A stretch of DNA of 64,000 bases from Leptospira sanjuanensis (GCF_022267375.1 NZ_JAIZBH010000001.1:124001-188000), one strand, 5' to 3'; counted from the stretch's first letter, positions 40,852 to 57,306 are shown. Notes: generated from the letters alone by a model not told the origin. Made by a program: numbers and translations.

Positions 40852-42837
40852 GTGCAGTTTCTTTCCGTTCGTTTTAAATTGAAAAATATTACAATGGATT
40901 CCATTCGGGGGATTTTTCGACAAACGTTTGTTAGACAATTTCGGACGTATTCTCGGTTCTTAGAAGCGAACTCTTCGTTTTTCTCCGAACGGCTCAACGT
41001 TCTTCTTTTTTGTTCGATTCTTTTTTTGTTCGGATGCGACCGGATAAAAAGTTTTAATCCGGGAGATACAAGCTCTTCTCCCTATTATGAAAACGTAATT
41101 CTCCAATGTATGATGGGACAAACTCCGGGATGTGCCGCGCCTACGATTCGAAACGTGCAAAATTTGGGAACGCTTCATTCCGGATTTTTGACGGGAAATA
41201 CGGCCCCATTTGCGTCGACGGTGGAAGTTTCGTTGGACGGTAGTCCGTTTTTACCTGCAACCGTTTCCGGAACGACATGGACATTTGCGCTTCCTACCGG
41301 TTCCGCGATTTGGAAGCAGAATACGAAACATTTGATCGCGGTTCGGTCCTCCCTGTTCGCTTCGATCAACGGAATCACGGTCCGAAAGGGAAACAATCAG
41401 GACGTAAACGGAGACGGGTTTCCCGATTTGATCGTAGGCGCCAATCAATACAACGGTGGCGACGGAAAAGTCTATATCTTTCACGGTTCGAAACAGGGAG
41501 TTCTTTCACAGGCCGCAACGGCGGCTAACACGAGTTTGTCGGCCGTCGTAGTGGGAGGGCAATACGGCTGGTCCGTAACTCTGGGCGATGTCAACGGAGA
41601 CGGATACGCGGATGCGATCGTGAGCGCACCAAGTGCGGGAGCAGATGCGGTTTATATTTATCATTCGGGTGGAAGTTCGGGAATCGCAACCGGAGCTTCT
41701 CCGACTTCTACGCTGACGGCCGGATCTGCCGTTTTTTTCGGGGGTTCGATCGTAACGGGAGACGTAAACGGCGACGGATTTGAAGACGTTATCGTCGGTT
41801 CGTACGGTTACAGTACTTCGCAGGGAAGAGTCGATATCTTTCATTCTTCCGGAAGCGCCGGAGTTCCGACGGCAGCCGTCGCATCCGCACAGACAACCTT
41901 GATCGGAGCGGCCATCAACAATCGATTCGGAATCGCGGTTTCTTCGGGAGATATAAACGGGGACGGTTATTCCGACGTCTTAGTCGGAGCGGATGGAATT
42001 TCCCGATCGTATATTTTTCATTCCAACGGCCCCTCGGGAATTACGAGTCAGAACTTAGGTTCATCAGGAAATTCTAATACTCTTTTGATCGGAGAAAGCG
42101 CGACTCAGTTCGGAATTTCCGTTGCAGTCGGAGACGTCAACGGGGACGGTCCCGAAGACGTGTTGATCGGTGCGAGATCGTATTCCGCAAACCAAGGCCG
42201 GGCTTACGTGTTTCATTCGAACGGTTTTTCCGGAATTGCAAACCAAGACCTTTCCACAACGGGAACAGCGAATACCGTTTTTACGGGACAAGCCGGTGCG
42301 GGTTTTTTTGGAATCGCCGTCGCTTTAGGCGATGTAAACGGCGACGGGTATCAAGACGCGCTTGTGGGCGCGTACGGATTATTGCAAGGGAACGGATTCG
42401 TATTTCATTCTTCAGGAGCTTCGGGAATATCGACTCAAAATTTGTCCGGCGGTGGAACGCCGAACGCTGTCTTTAACGGTGAAAACGCGGGCGATCAATT
42501 CGGAATTTTCGTTTCGTTTGCCGATCCGAATGGTGACGGATATTCTGACGCATGTATCGGAGCCTACGGTTATTCCTCAAACCAAGGCCGGGCGTATTTG
42601 TTTTCCGGCGCTTCGACAGGCATTCCGAATACGTCGGCCGTTTCCGCGCCCACCATTCTCAATGGAGAACCTCTCAGCCAATTCGGTTATTCAATCGCTT
42701 CCAACATAGAATCGAGTTTTCTCCGATGGAAACTTGAATGGATCGAAACCATGGAGCCGCTTTTTTTTGGCGAAAAGAATTCTTTGAACTTTTTTCTTAA
42801 AATTGGATTGACGGGAGAATTCGGTACGCGAACCTGA
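40852..42837 (+). CDS. FG-GAP/integrin-repeat lipoprotein
   Basis: 661 aa with a GTG start; an ATG at 40894 (residue 15) may be the true start. The hydrophobic stretch ILFLFGC holds a lipobox (Cys 62), giving an unusually long N-region even from the later start. The mature part carries at least seven FG-GAP repeats, each with a calcium-binding DxNGDGxxD loop (for example DVNGDGFPDLIVGA and DINGDGYSDVLVGA), forming a beta-propeller. Such proteins are surface or periplasmic, often adhesin-like. The gene ends only 10 bases before the 5S rRNA. Confidence 0.85.
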   Translation: MQFLSVRFKLKNITMDSIRGIFRQTFVRQFRTYSRFLEANSSFFSERLNVLLFCSILFLFGCDRIKSFNPGDTSSSPYYENVILQCMMGQTPGCAAPTIRNVQNLGTLHSGFLTGNTAPFASTVEVSLDGSPFLPATVSGTTWTFALPTGSAIWKQNTKHLIAVRSSLFASINGITVRKGNNQDVNGDGFPDLIVGANQYNGGDGKVYIFHGSKQGVLSQAATAANTSLSAVVVGGQYGWSVTLGDVNGDGYADAIVSAPSAGADAVYIYHSGGSSGIATGASPTSTLTAGSAVFFGGSIVTGDVNGDGFEDVIVGSYGYSTSQGRVDIFHSSGSAGVPTAAVASAQTTLIGAAINNRFGIAVSSGDINGDGYSDVLVGADGISRSYIFHSNGPSGITSQNLGSSGNSNTLLIGESATQFGISVAVGDVNGDGPEDVLIGARSYSANQGRAYVFHSNGFSGIANQDLSTTGTANTVFTGQAGAGFFGIAVALGDVNGDGYQDALVGAYGLLQGNGFVFHSSGASGISTQNLSGGGTPNAVFNGENAGDQFGIFVSFADPNGDGYSDACIGAYGYSSNQGRAYLFSGASTGIPNTSAVSAPTILNGEPLSQFGYSIASNIESSFLRWKLEWIETMEPLFFGEKNSLNFFLKIGLTGEFGTRT

Positions 42838-42967
<130 letters not shown>

Positions 42968-43199
42968 CTTGTTTTAGGACAGAGAGTTGATTCTGACAAT
43001 TCTTCTCCGGTCGTTCGGGCCTTCCCTCAGGGCGATTTCCTTTCCCTGAATTTCAAAGAATAGAAATCCCGATTCGGACAAACTCACACCGATCGTGTGA
43101 AATAGGTTGACTTGGACCTTTTTCAGAAAGCTTCTGTAAGGAAAGAGCATTGGATTTTTCCCGAAAGAAGAAAAACGCAATCATTAATGCCAATCAGGG

Positions 43200-43367
<168 letters not shown>

Positions 43368-43377
43368 GAATTAAGTC

Positions 43378-43698
43378 ATCGAAGAGACGTTAAAATCCAG
43401 GAAGGAGATCCAATCTCTTTTTAAGGCTGGAAAAAGAGTCTCCCGCTTCCCGATCGTTCTAGTATATCTTCCCAATTCTTTATCCAAGAATCGTTTTCTT
43501 TATTGTCCCGAGCGCACGGTAAAGACTGCGGTTCAAAGAAATCGGATCAAAAGGAAACTCAGATCGGTCATACACGAGGAAGAGAAGAATTTTCTGAAAG
43601 GCTTTGATATCGCGATCTTAGCCAAAAAAGAAATTTTGGATCTCAACCACGGGGAGCTGGTTAAGATTCTGGTCTCTCTAATCAACCGAATCCGATGA
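43378..43698 (+). CDS. rnpA: Ribonuclease P protein component, non-canonical start
   Basis: RnpA supports the RNase P RNA in removing tRNA 5' leaders. The reading frame opens after a stop at 43372-43374 and runs to 43698, coding LKSRKEIQSLFKAGKRVS, then FLYCPERTVKTAV and the signature RNRIKRKLR. About 106 aa, normal length. No ATG, GTG or TTG exists between the stop and the conserved N-terminus; ATC at 43378 is the best-placed initiator, an AUC start being unusual. The 3' end overlaps the yidD ATG by ATGA. A GGAAGGAG (43400-43407) is inside the gene, too late for the conserved start. Confidence 0.85.
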   Translation: MEETLKSRKEIQSLFKAGKRVSRFPIVLVYLPNSLSKNRFLYCPERTVKTAVQRNRIKRKLRSVIHEEEKNFLKGFDIAILAKKEILDLNHGELVKILVSLINRIR

Positions 43699-43929
43699 AC
43701 CGAATTGCAATCAAACTGATTCAGCTGTATAAAAAGCTAATCTCTCCTTTACTCCCGCCCGCCTGTCGTTTTACACCCTCTTGTTCCGAATATGCCGCTC
43801 AAGCGTTTCAAGAATACGGATTCTTCCGTGCCCTTCAGTTGAGCACTTGGAGAATCTTGAGATGCAACCCCCTTTCTCGAGGGTTTGAAGATCCCTTACC
43901 ACCTAACATTAAAAGGACGAACTGCACAC

Positions 43930-43940
<11 letters not shown>
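43695..43940 (+). CDS. yidD: Membrane protein insertion efficiency factor YidD
   Basis: 81 aa. The family pattern [24 protein letters not shown], with [14 protein letters not shown] and [12 protein letters not shown], is complete. YidD is a small amphipathic inner-membrane protein assisting YidC. The start overlaps rnpA (ATGA) and the end overlaps the yidC start by 11 bases. Confidence 0.96.
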
Positions 43941-45810
<1,870 letters not shown>

Positions 45811-45853
45811 TCGCGGATCGCGACGCAACGAACTCATTATCGAGGATAAACAC

Positions 45854-47927
<2,074 letters not shown>

Positions 47928-47974
47928 AATGTTATGGTCGCACCGCCTGATTTCAAAAATATGGGAAATATCGT

Positions 47975-49237
<1,263 letters not shown>

Positions 49238-49252
49238 AAACTCCTTGATAAG

Positions 49253-49280
49253 ACGCGTTTTATGTCGAATTAAAACGCGT
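49253..49280 (+). other. Perfect hairpin after malic enzyme gene
   Basis: ACGCGTTTTA (49253-49262) and TAAAACGCGT (49271-49280) are a perfect 10-bp inverted repeat with an 8-base loop, 16 bases after the stop codon. It ends in TT only, so it is an atypical terminator or a structured 3' end. The remaining 238 bases to the next gene hold a possible -35 TTGACT at 49444 and nothing else I can support. Confidence 0.6.
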
Positions 49281-49518
49281 TTAGAAAGAGCGTTTCATCG
49301 AAAGAATACGTTGGAGTTCCCACAATTTCCATTATCCGTTGTCCTAACATACAACTTCTCTTTCGGAAAAAGATCCGATTTATTCCGGAAAAACCCGATA
49401 ATCAAAAAGATAATATCGTTTTTCGAGAATGGAAATTCCCCTTTTGACTCAAATAGGTTTCGACTTTTGTAAATTTCTACAGTCTCCTAAAACTATAGCC
49501 TTAGGGGCGCGGTAGATT

Positions 49519-51597
<2,079 letters not shown>

Positions 51598-51680
51598 GAA
51601 TTTTTTCGATTCTAATCATATTAGGATTTCATAAAATTCCGTTTTCTCTTTGGAGAATATAATTTTTAATCAACCAACAC

Positions 51681-53089
<1,409 letters not shown>

Positions 53090-53090
53090 G

Positions 53091-53119
53091 AAAAAAGGGG
53101 CTGAACGGCCCCTTTTTTA
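53091..53119. terminator. Strong bidirectional terminator, fumC / island boundary
   Basis: AAAAAAGGGGC...GCCCCTTTTTT is a textbook terminator directly after fumC and, read leftward, also ends the minus-strand phage operon. It marks the left edge of the island. Confidence 0.93.
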
Positions 53120-53224
53120 TTGGATAAGATACGCAGCAAGATTTTGATTTCCTGGAATCAAAATCTTGTATTTTAGAGAATTTTGTTTTTCTAATGTTTT
53201 ATTGAATTTGGACGCGATCTGCAT
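53117..53224 (-). CDS. Possible 35-aa peptide, doubtful
   Basis: An ATG at 53224 opens 35 codons (MQIASKFNKTLEKQNSLKYKI...). It has no clear ribosome site, and a 13-bp perfect inverted repeat (CAAGATTTTGATT / AATCAAAATCTTG, 53137-53168) lies inside it. It may be the tail of a decayed phage gene, or the repeat may just be the operon's transcript end. Listed so it is not lost. Confidence 0.22.
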   Translation of the reverse strand: MQIASKFNKTLEKQNSLKYKILIPGNQNLAAYLIQ

Positions 53225-53235
53225 TGTTTTTGCTC

Positions 53236-53388
53236 TCAGCGATTTTGATCCTCGTCGTTTTTCGATTTGAATAAAAGTCGAAGGAAATACCACAGTGCGG
53301 CGGTCGTCGCTCCGATTAAAAACCAAATAACGAAACTCCAAAAAGCGGTGTATTCGAAAACCAAAAGAAAAATGTCCGATGCTTTCAA
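53236..53388 (-). CDS. Small membrane protein of the phage operon
   Basis: 50 aa from a TTG at 53388 that overlaps the stop of the DUF1353 gene (TTGA). A GGAGGT ribosome site is upstream. One long hydrophobic helix (about 8-38) is followed by a charged tail (KSKNDEDQNR). Size and position fit a small phage membrane protein; function unknown. Confidence 0.6.
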   Translation of the reverse strand: MKASDIFLLVFEYTAFWSFVIWFLIGATTAALWYFLRLLFKSKNDEDQNR

Positions 53389-53825
53389 GGCGCCACCTCC
53401 CATTCTTTTGTTTCATCCTTCGGAAACGCTGAAGATTCTCCGAACCAACGAACGAACCGATATACATAAGCCGCTCGTATAGAATTCATCCCGTCTTCCA
53501 AACAGATTCTTTCCAACAATCTGTCCGCGGCTTCGCGGAATTCTTTTCGATCCAGCTTCTCTTCTCGCATAAGCTGATAAAGAGCGTCGTGCAACAAAGA
53601 ACCTCGCATAAACGTTTTCGTATCGAACGTCGGGCCGCTGGGTCCGTCCCAAGCGTATCCTGCCTTTATCCGCAGCAAACCATCCGAATTCATATCCACG
53701 AAAACCTTTTCGTTTTTGCTTCCGATCCGAAGCGCTCTGTTCGTTTTGATTCCGGTTTCGTAACTATAAGATCTGACGAGTTGATATTTATAATTTTTAA
53801 GATTTCTATATACGATTTGATCCAT
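53385..53825 (-). CDS. DUF1353 phage-type protein
   Basis: 146 aa with a GGAGGG ribosome site. The DUF1353 signature GYAWDGPSGPTFDTKTFMRGSL, with LLHDALYQLMREEKL, is clear. This family is found in tailed-phage genomes, usually near late or lysis genes, and has no known enzyme activity. It overlaps the next small membrane gene by 4 bases. Confidence 0.88.
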   Translation of the reverse strand: MDQIVYRNLKNYKYQLVRSYSYETGIKTNRALRIGSKNEKVFVDMNSDGLLRIKAGYAWDGPSGPTFDTKTFMRGSLLHDALYQLMREEKLDRKEFREAADRLLERICLEDGMNSIRAAYVYRFVRWFGESSAFPKDETKEWEVAP

Positions 53826-53939
53826 TTTATTCCCTCCTTATATCCGATTTCTTGAATGCGTTGTGCGGATTTTATCCGTTTTTGGCGATTCGCTCTTCTT
53901 TCTTTTTAGGAACCGAAAACCGTGGAGCTGAATCGCCAT

Positions 53940-54539
53940 TTAAGCGACGCTTTCCTCGTCCGCTTCGATTTCAAGTTCTGTTTCGTTCGGAGCGATGTAG
54001 AGACGTTCCGCTTCTTCGTTGAATTCGATTCCGATCTTTTGCATCGCTCTTAACGGCTCCGCGAGAATTTGCTCTTTGTTCAACTCCAATTTAACCCTGA
54101 GATAAACGTTGCTCAACTTCGCAATCAGGTTGCTGAACTTTTCAAGTAAACCGTTTTCACTTAAAATCCTTTCGAAAAGTTTTGCGGTTCCTCTCGTTTT
54201 TACGGAAGGAGGAACTCTTCTGAGTTTCAAAGATCCCGTTGCGAATTTACACGTTCTATATTCGGGATCCGGAAACAGTTCTTTCTTATGATGATCCACG
54301 AAGAATTTGATTCCAGATGCGATATGTTGGATTTTTAGATCGAACGGAAACATCTGATCTTGAAGGTCTAACTGAAGTTTGGCGATCTCGTCGTCCGTTC
54401 TACTTTTGATTCGTTCTCTTTCCCGCTTGGTTTCGCCGAGTTGCTGAATTGCCTGAGCGATTTCGGCAAGATTGCGATAACGATTATCCGGTAGATCGAC
54501 TAAGATTGTTTTGTTAAGCGAATTCTTAGCTTTAGGCAT
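53940..54539 (-). CDS. Mu Gam-like DNA-end-binding protein
   Basis: 199 aa. Mu Gam binds double-stranded DNA ends and protects them from nucleases; it is a homologue of Ku. The long helical part ([29 protein letters not shown], about 25-55), the short [25 protein letters not shown] segment and the beta part [17 protein letters not shown] (about 99-115) follow the family layout. An AGGAGG ribosome site precedes the ATG. Mu A and B transposition genes, normally nearby, are absent. Confidence 0.82.
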   Translation of the reverse strand: MPKAKNSLNKTILVDLPDNRYRNLAEIAQAIQQLGETKRERERIKSRTDDEIAKLQLDLQDQMFPFDLKIQHIASGIKFFVDHHKKELFPDPEYRTCKFATGSLKLRRVPPSVKTRGTAKLFERILSENGLLEKFSNLIAKLSNVYLRVKLELNKEQILAEPLRAMQKIGIEFNEEAERLYIAPNETELEIEADEESVA

Positions 54540-54547
54540 CGTTCCTC

Positions 54548-54709
54548 CTAGTTAGACGATTTCGAATTTTGTGGATTCATTTCCACGGTGATTCCGTTGG
54601 TCGAATAAGAGAGGATCGATACCGAAGGAATTTTCGGAACGGACGCTCTGGTTTTTTTCTTCTTTTGGGAGAAAGTCTTTTTGTTTGCTTTTGCCGTTGT
54701 TGTTTTCAT
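54548..54709 (-). CDS. 53-aa basic phage protein
   Basis: ATG at 54709 with AGGAA 5 bases upstream; the stop (54548-54550) is 8 bases before the gam start, and its codons continue into the gam ribosome site. N-terminal half Lys/Thr-rich ([14 protein letters not shown]), C-terminal half hydrophilic. Family not recognised. Size and spacing strongly suggest a real operon member. Confidence 0.55.
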   Translation of the reverse strand: MKTTTAKANKKTFSQKKKKTRASVPKIPSVSILSYSTNGITVEMNPQNSKSSN

Positions 54710-54730
54710 CGCTGTTCCTGATTTTACCGT

Positions 54731-54988
54731 TTATGCCGCGCCTTGGTGTTCGCTTTGAATCTGCGAACGTGAGTCGTTTGCGTATAAGGAAAGAATCCTG
54801 TCCGAAATAGGAATCAATGCTTTAAAGGTTCGGATCAGACAATCCTCGCAAAGATCGGTCTGTTTCATGGCTTCTTTCTGATTGCACTGTGCGCAGGAAT
54901 CGGTTTGCATATTCATAATTCTCCCATTAGGTTGTTCGTTTTTCTGAGTCGACGCGGGTCTAAGTTTCGGATTACGAAGGGTCGTCAT
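54731..54988 (-). CDS. Small zinc-ribbon phage protein
   Basis: 85 aa. Four cysteines in CAQC...CEDC (about 32-49) form a likely zinc ribbon; the first 25 residues are basic and low complexity, and an internal ATG (MNMQTDSC) is an alternative start. The start overlaps the previous stop (ATGA). Confidence 0.6.
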   Translation of the reverse strand: MTTLRNPKLRPASTQKNEQPNGRIMNMQTDSCAQCNQKEAMKQTDLCEDCLIRTFKALIPISDRILSLYANDSRSQIQSEHQGAA

Positions 54989-55290
54989 TCTTCGAATTCC
55001 TCCTCCAAAATATATTCAAGAATTCTGATAAACTCCTGAATCTTATTCGGGTTCTTTTCGCAGATTTGTGCGATGTCGTTTTTCACAAGAAAAAGGGAAG
55101 TGACCGCCTTATCGTGCATTTCGCTGTGATCGTCCCATCTCCAATCGAAAGTGGGAAATTGTTCCTTAACGTATTCCGCGATTTGAACGATCATCTTTTC
55201 TTCGATGTCGGAAAGTACGATCGGGTCCAGGTTGTTTCTGTTTGCGATCGGATTTTTTTCAACGATTGCCGTTGAATTTACTGATTTCAT
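54985..55290 (-). CDS. Small acidic phage-operon protein
   Basis: 101 aa from the ATG at 55290 with AGGAGA 9 bases upstream (the frame upstream to 55362 lies inside the neighbour). Contains a Trp-rich stretch (FPTFDWRWDDHSEMHDKA) and an acidic C-terminus (EFIRILEYILEEEFEE). Family not recognised. Overlaps both neighbours by ATGA. Confidence 0.6.
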   Translation of the reverse strand: MKSVNSTAIVEKNPIANRNNLDPIVLSDIEEKMIVQIAEYVKEQFPTFDWRWDDHSEMHDKAVTSLFLVKNDIAQICEKNPNKIQEFIRILEYILEEEFEE

Positions 55291-55526
55291 CACGCAGCTC
55301 TCCTGCTTCTTCGTTTTGAATAGGACCGAGGAATGCGGTCCATCTTGTACGGAATATTCCATTTTTTGAATGCTTCTCTGATTTCCGTATAGGAATGTTG
55401 TCCGTTTAAACTTTTAGAAAGATAATCATAGTTTACGTCCGCTTCTCTGGCGAATTTCGCAAGAGTCTTCATGCGCAGCGTAATACAGATGAAATCCTTA
55501 CACTCGTCTCCGTTGATGATGATCAT
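55290..55526 (-). CDS. Cro-like/regulatory HTH protein
   Basis: 78 aa from the ATG at 55526, with a strong AAAGGAGGT ribosome site; the frame extends upstream without support. The segment TLAKFAREADVNYDYLSKSLNGQHSYTEIREAF has helix-turn-helix character like Cro or other phage repressors. A basic tail (RSYSKRRSRRAA) follows. First gene of the leftward operon, divergent from the cI-like gene, so it is the likely early regulator. Confidence 0.55.
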   Translation of the reverse strand: MIIINGDECKDFICITLRMKTLAKFAREADVNYDYLSKSLNGQHSYTEIREAFKKWNIPYKMDRIPRSYSKRRSRRAA

Positions 55527-55695
55527 ATCGGGACCTCCTTTTTGTGATTGCGATTTCGCTTCCGTTTGCGACCCTTGGGTGGTGCACAAAATCGAGTTCG
55601 GACGCGAGATCGACTTTGATTTCGGCGGGGTGTGTCCCGCCAAAAATGATCATACGTTAAAAATGTATAAATGTCAACCATAAAATACGATTAAA
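55527..55695. promoter_or_regulatory. Divergent switch region between Cro-like and cI-like genes
   Basis: 169 bases. It holds GGCGGG-GTGTGT-CCCGCC (55624-55641), an ATGATCAT palindrome (55647-55654) and two near-identical direct repeats TTAAAAATGTATAAA (55657-55671) and TTAAAATGTATAAA (55691-55704), the second covering the cI start codon. TATAAA (55666-55671) and TAAAAT (55681-55686) are possible -10 boxes for cI. With the second box, transcription would start at or next to the ATG, giving a leaderless mRNA, as for lambda cI; there is no ribosome site. Confidence 0.55.
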
Positions 55696-56094
55696 ATGTA
55701 TAAAGCCGACAAAAAATTTCCGGATCGTTTAAAGAGGCTCATCGAAACTTTGGGGATTTCCCAAGCTGAATTCGCGAGATCGATCGATTTAAAACCTGCG
55801 TTTATCAGCGATCTCATCAACGAACGGGCGAAAAGTTTTTCTCAAGAGTCCATTCTTCGTTTAAGAACCGTTCACAACGTAAATCCTCTTTGGCTGATTT
55901 CAGGTGAAGGTGATATGTTGATCAGCGCAGCAGAAGCGAAGAGCGACTCTGAAACGGATCGTTATCGAACTTTATTGAGAAAGATTCGAATTCGTCCTCA
56001 AATGGAAGCGTTAGTGGAAAGTCTTTTGGAAGTTCCTGACGTTGAACTGGAAGCGTTGAGCGTTGTTATAGAAAAGTTTCGAAAGAAGAAGTGA
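55696..56094 (+). CDS. cI-like phage repressor
   Basis: 132 aa. An XRE-type helix-turn-helix lies in RLKRLIETLGISQAEFARSIDLKPAFISDLINERAKSF (about 10-47), with the family's VNPLWLISGEGDML segment after it. The C-terminal part is helical with no S24 protease domain, so SOS self-cleavage is not expected. No ribosome site upstream. It shares the operator region with the divergent Cro-like gene and is convergent with a 55-aa gene 0 bases away. Confidence 0.85.
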   Translation: MYKADKKFPDRLKRLIETLGISQAEFARSIDLKPAFISDLINERAKSFSQESILRLRTVHNVNPLWLISGEGDMLISAAEAKSDSETDRYRTLLRKIRIRPQMEALVESLLEVPDVELEALSVVIEKFRKKK

Positions 56095-56262
56095 TTATCG
56101 ATTTTCCAAAGATTCGAAAACGAGTTTTACGATTTCCTGCGCGTATGTATGTCTGAGAACCTGAATCGGTTCGGGAGAAAATTGAAAATCGGATTCGAAC
56201 TTTTTCAAAGCCCCCTCCACTTTCCAATAAAGCGATTCGCGTAATTCTTCCGAAGTCTCCAA
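56095..56262 (-). CDS. 55-aa protein convergent with cI-like gene
   Basis: TTG start at 56262 with GGAG 7 bases upstream; stop directly abutting the cI stop. The sequence (EELRESLYWKVEGALKKFESDF, then HTYAQEIVKLVFESLENR) has the amphipathic helical look of a real small protein, and codon use matches the region. The longer frame at 56066-56365 on the same strand overlaps cI and looks worse. Function unknown; convergent placement suggests the two genes may control each other. Confidence 0.5.
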   Translation of the reverse strand: METSEELRESLYWKVEGALKKFESDFQFSPEPIQVLRHTYAQEIVKLVFESLENR

Positions 56263-56413
56263 ATTCTTGCTCCAACAAAATAGCTATATATATGTTTAGT
56301 ATATTTTTTACCCCCGACAAAATCCATCCTAAATCGGAACCTGTGTCGGTTTTTTGTCCGAGCAAATTTTGATTTTCACAATCGTTACGAAATGAGGATA
56401 AGAAGGAAGTGAA

Positions 56414-56464
56414 ATGACAATAATTTCGATATGTCTCATTGTTTTCCTTTTCATCCTTTCATAA
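56414..56464 (+). CDS. Possible 16-aa hydrophobic peptide
   Basis: ATG with AAGGAAG 5 bases upstream opens 16 codons, almost all hydrophobic (MTIISICLIVFLFILS), ending in TAA. Very short membrane peptides of this type occur as type I toxins (Ibs family, 18-19 aa). No antisense RNA could be shown from sequence alone, and an open frame of 16 codons is often chance. Confidence 0.25.
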   Translation: MTIISICLIVFLFILS

Positions 56465-56743
56465 GCATCGTTTCAAAAACGTTTTTATAAAACCGGAAGA
56501 AAAAAGCAGAAAGGAGAATTTTCACGAAAAGAATATATCATTCACCCTCGACTTTTTATGAAGTAAGGAAAGAATCCCGATCTAACTTCCGCAGTTAACA
56601 ATGCATCTCACCTCACTCAATTAGGGAATATTTCTTTGATTAAAATTAAAACATTCGTAATTCATTATGTTCTTCCGGATATAAACGATAACTTTGAATC
56701 GTTGAATCTATTTTAAATGGACAAACTTTCCTTATTCAAAGTT

Positions 56744-56761
56744 GGCGGGAGTAATCCCGCC
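56744..56761. repeat. GGCGGG-N6-CCCGCC inverted repeat, copy 2
   Basis: GGCGGG-AGTAAT-CCCGCC, with arms and spacer length identical to copy 1 at 55624-55641. It lies 63 bases upstream of the excisionase-like gene; copy 1 lies 55 bases upstream of cI. Two copies at two phage promoters point to a shared operator. Confidence 0.6.
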
Positions 56762-56823
56762 TAACGGTTTAAGTTCGAAAAGGGACTTGACAAAAAACGC
56801 ATATACTTCTCAATCCGGTTTCT

Positions 56824-57126
56824 ATGTCTACAATCAAAGGTCACACAAGAAAAGGTTCTTTGCTGAAAAACGTTCAGCCTTCCGTTTCGGTCGACGAAAG
56901 ACCGAATTGTGACGATAGAGAATCGCCCACAAAAAACGATAAAACACGAATTTTAAAAACGAAGGAAGCCGCAAGTTACTTGAATCTTTCCGTACGGACG
57001 TTCAATCAATACGTGATCGATCACGAAATTCCGTTCATTGAGTGGAGTCCTCGAGTTAGAAGATTCATGATCTCCGATTTGGAAAAGATCGTTCTCTCCC
57101 GTAAAACGAAAAAACAGATTTATTGA
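56824..57126 (+). CDS. Excisionase-like HTH protein
   Basis: 100 aa. After a 40-residue disordered N-terminus, the C-terminal half reads RILKTKEAASYLNLSVRTFNQYVIDHEIPFIEWSPRVRRFMISDL, the winged-helix pattern of excisionase/MerR-like DNA binders (DNA-binding helix in SVRTFNQYV). No integrase is present to partner it, so it may now act as a regulator of the downstream cassette. Confidence 0.6.
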   Translation: MSTIKGHTRKGSLLKNVQPSVSVDERPNCDDRESPTKNDKTRILKTKEAASYLNLSVRTFNQYVIDHEIPFIEWSPRVRRFMISDLEKIVLSRKTKKQIY

Positions 57127-57129
57127 TTC

Positions 57130-57300
57130 TTTCTAGTCAATGACGACTAACGTTCAATGTTCGTTGAATTAGAGGCAGAATCGACCGGTAGGATCCGATT
57201 CGGTTCTTGGTCTTGAGTCGAACCCGTGTTATTCTCTGTTTACAATCGGAAGCGATTGAGTAGTCATTTAGCCCGCCACAGTGCGGGTCTTTTTTTGCGG
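57130..57300 (+). promoter_or_regulatory. Hairpin-rich leader before the lysis cassette
   Basis: A chain of small inverted repeats: TAGTC-N6-GACTA (57134-57149), TTCAA-N6-TTGAA (57153-57168), an imperfect pairing around 57178-57200, CAATCG-GAAG-CGATTG (57246-57261) and the terminator below. No open reading frame of quality. The order (several hairpins, then a terminator, then a ribosome site) suggests an attenuator or antitermination leader. Confidence 0.5.
57272..57297 (+). terminator. Terminator 10 bases upstream of the lysis-cassette start
   Basis: CCCGC-CACAGT-GCGGG followed by TCTTTTTTT is a strong rho-independent terminator. The next ATG (57307) follows GCGGGGAAGA directly. Genes after it therefore need read-through or antitermination to be transcribed from any promoter upstream. 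Confidence 0.85.
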
Positions 57301-57306
57301 GGAAGA

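Larger units (their letters stand above)
56263..56823. other. 561-base gap in the prophage-like island
   Basis: Very AT-rich. It contains the possible 16-aa peptide (56414-56464), the repeat at 56744-56761, and near the right end a TTGACA (56787-56792) and TATACT (56802-56807) whose spacing (9 bases) is too short for one promoter; TATACT is well placed to start transcription just before the 56824 gene. No other supportable gene is seen on either strand. Confidence 0.5.

Noticed and set aside
53117..53467. 116-aa minus-strand reading frame as a full gene
   Set aside because: It overlaps the real small membrane gene and the DUF1353 gene in another frame; only the 35-codon tail is kept as a doubtful ORF.
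56066..56365. 99-aa minus-strand reading frame
   Set aside because: It overlaps the cI-like gene and its composition looks non-coding; the 55-codon frame at 56095-56262 on the same strand has a better start and composition.
57170..57240. Possible tRNA in the leader (sequence GAGTCGAACCC)
   Set aside because: T-arm-like bases are present but no acceptor, D or anticodon stems can be drawn; read instead as one of several leader hairpins.
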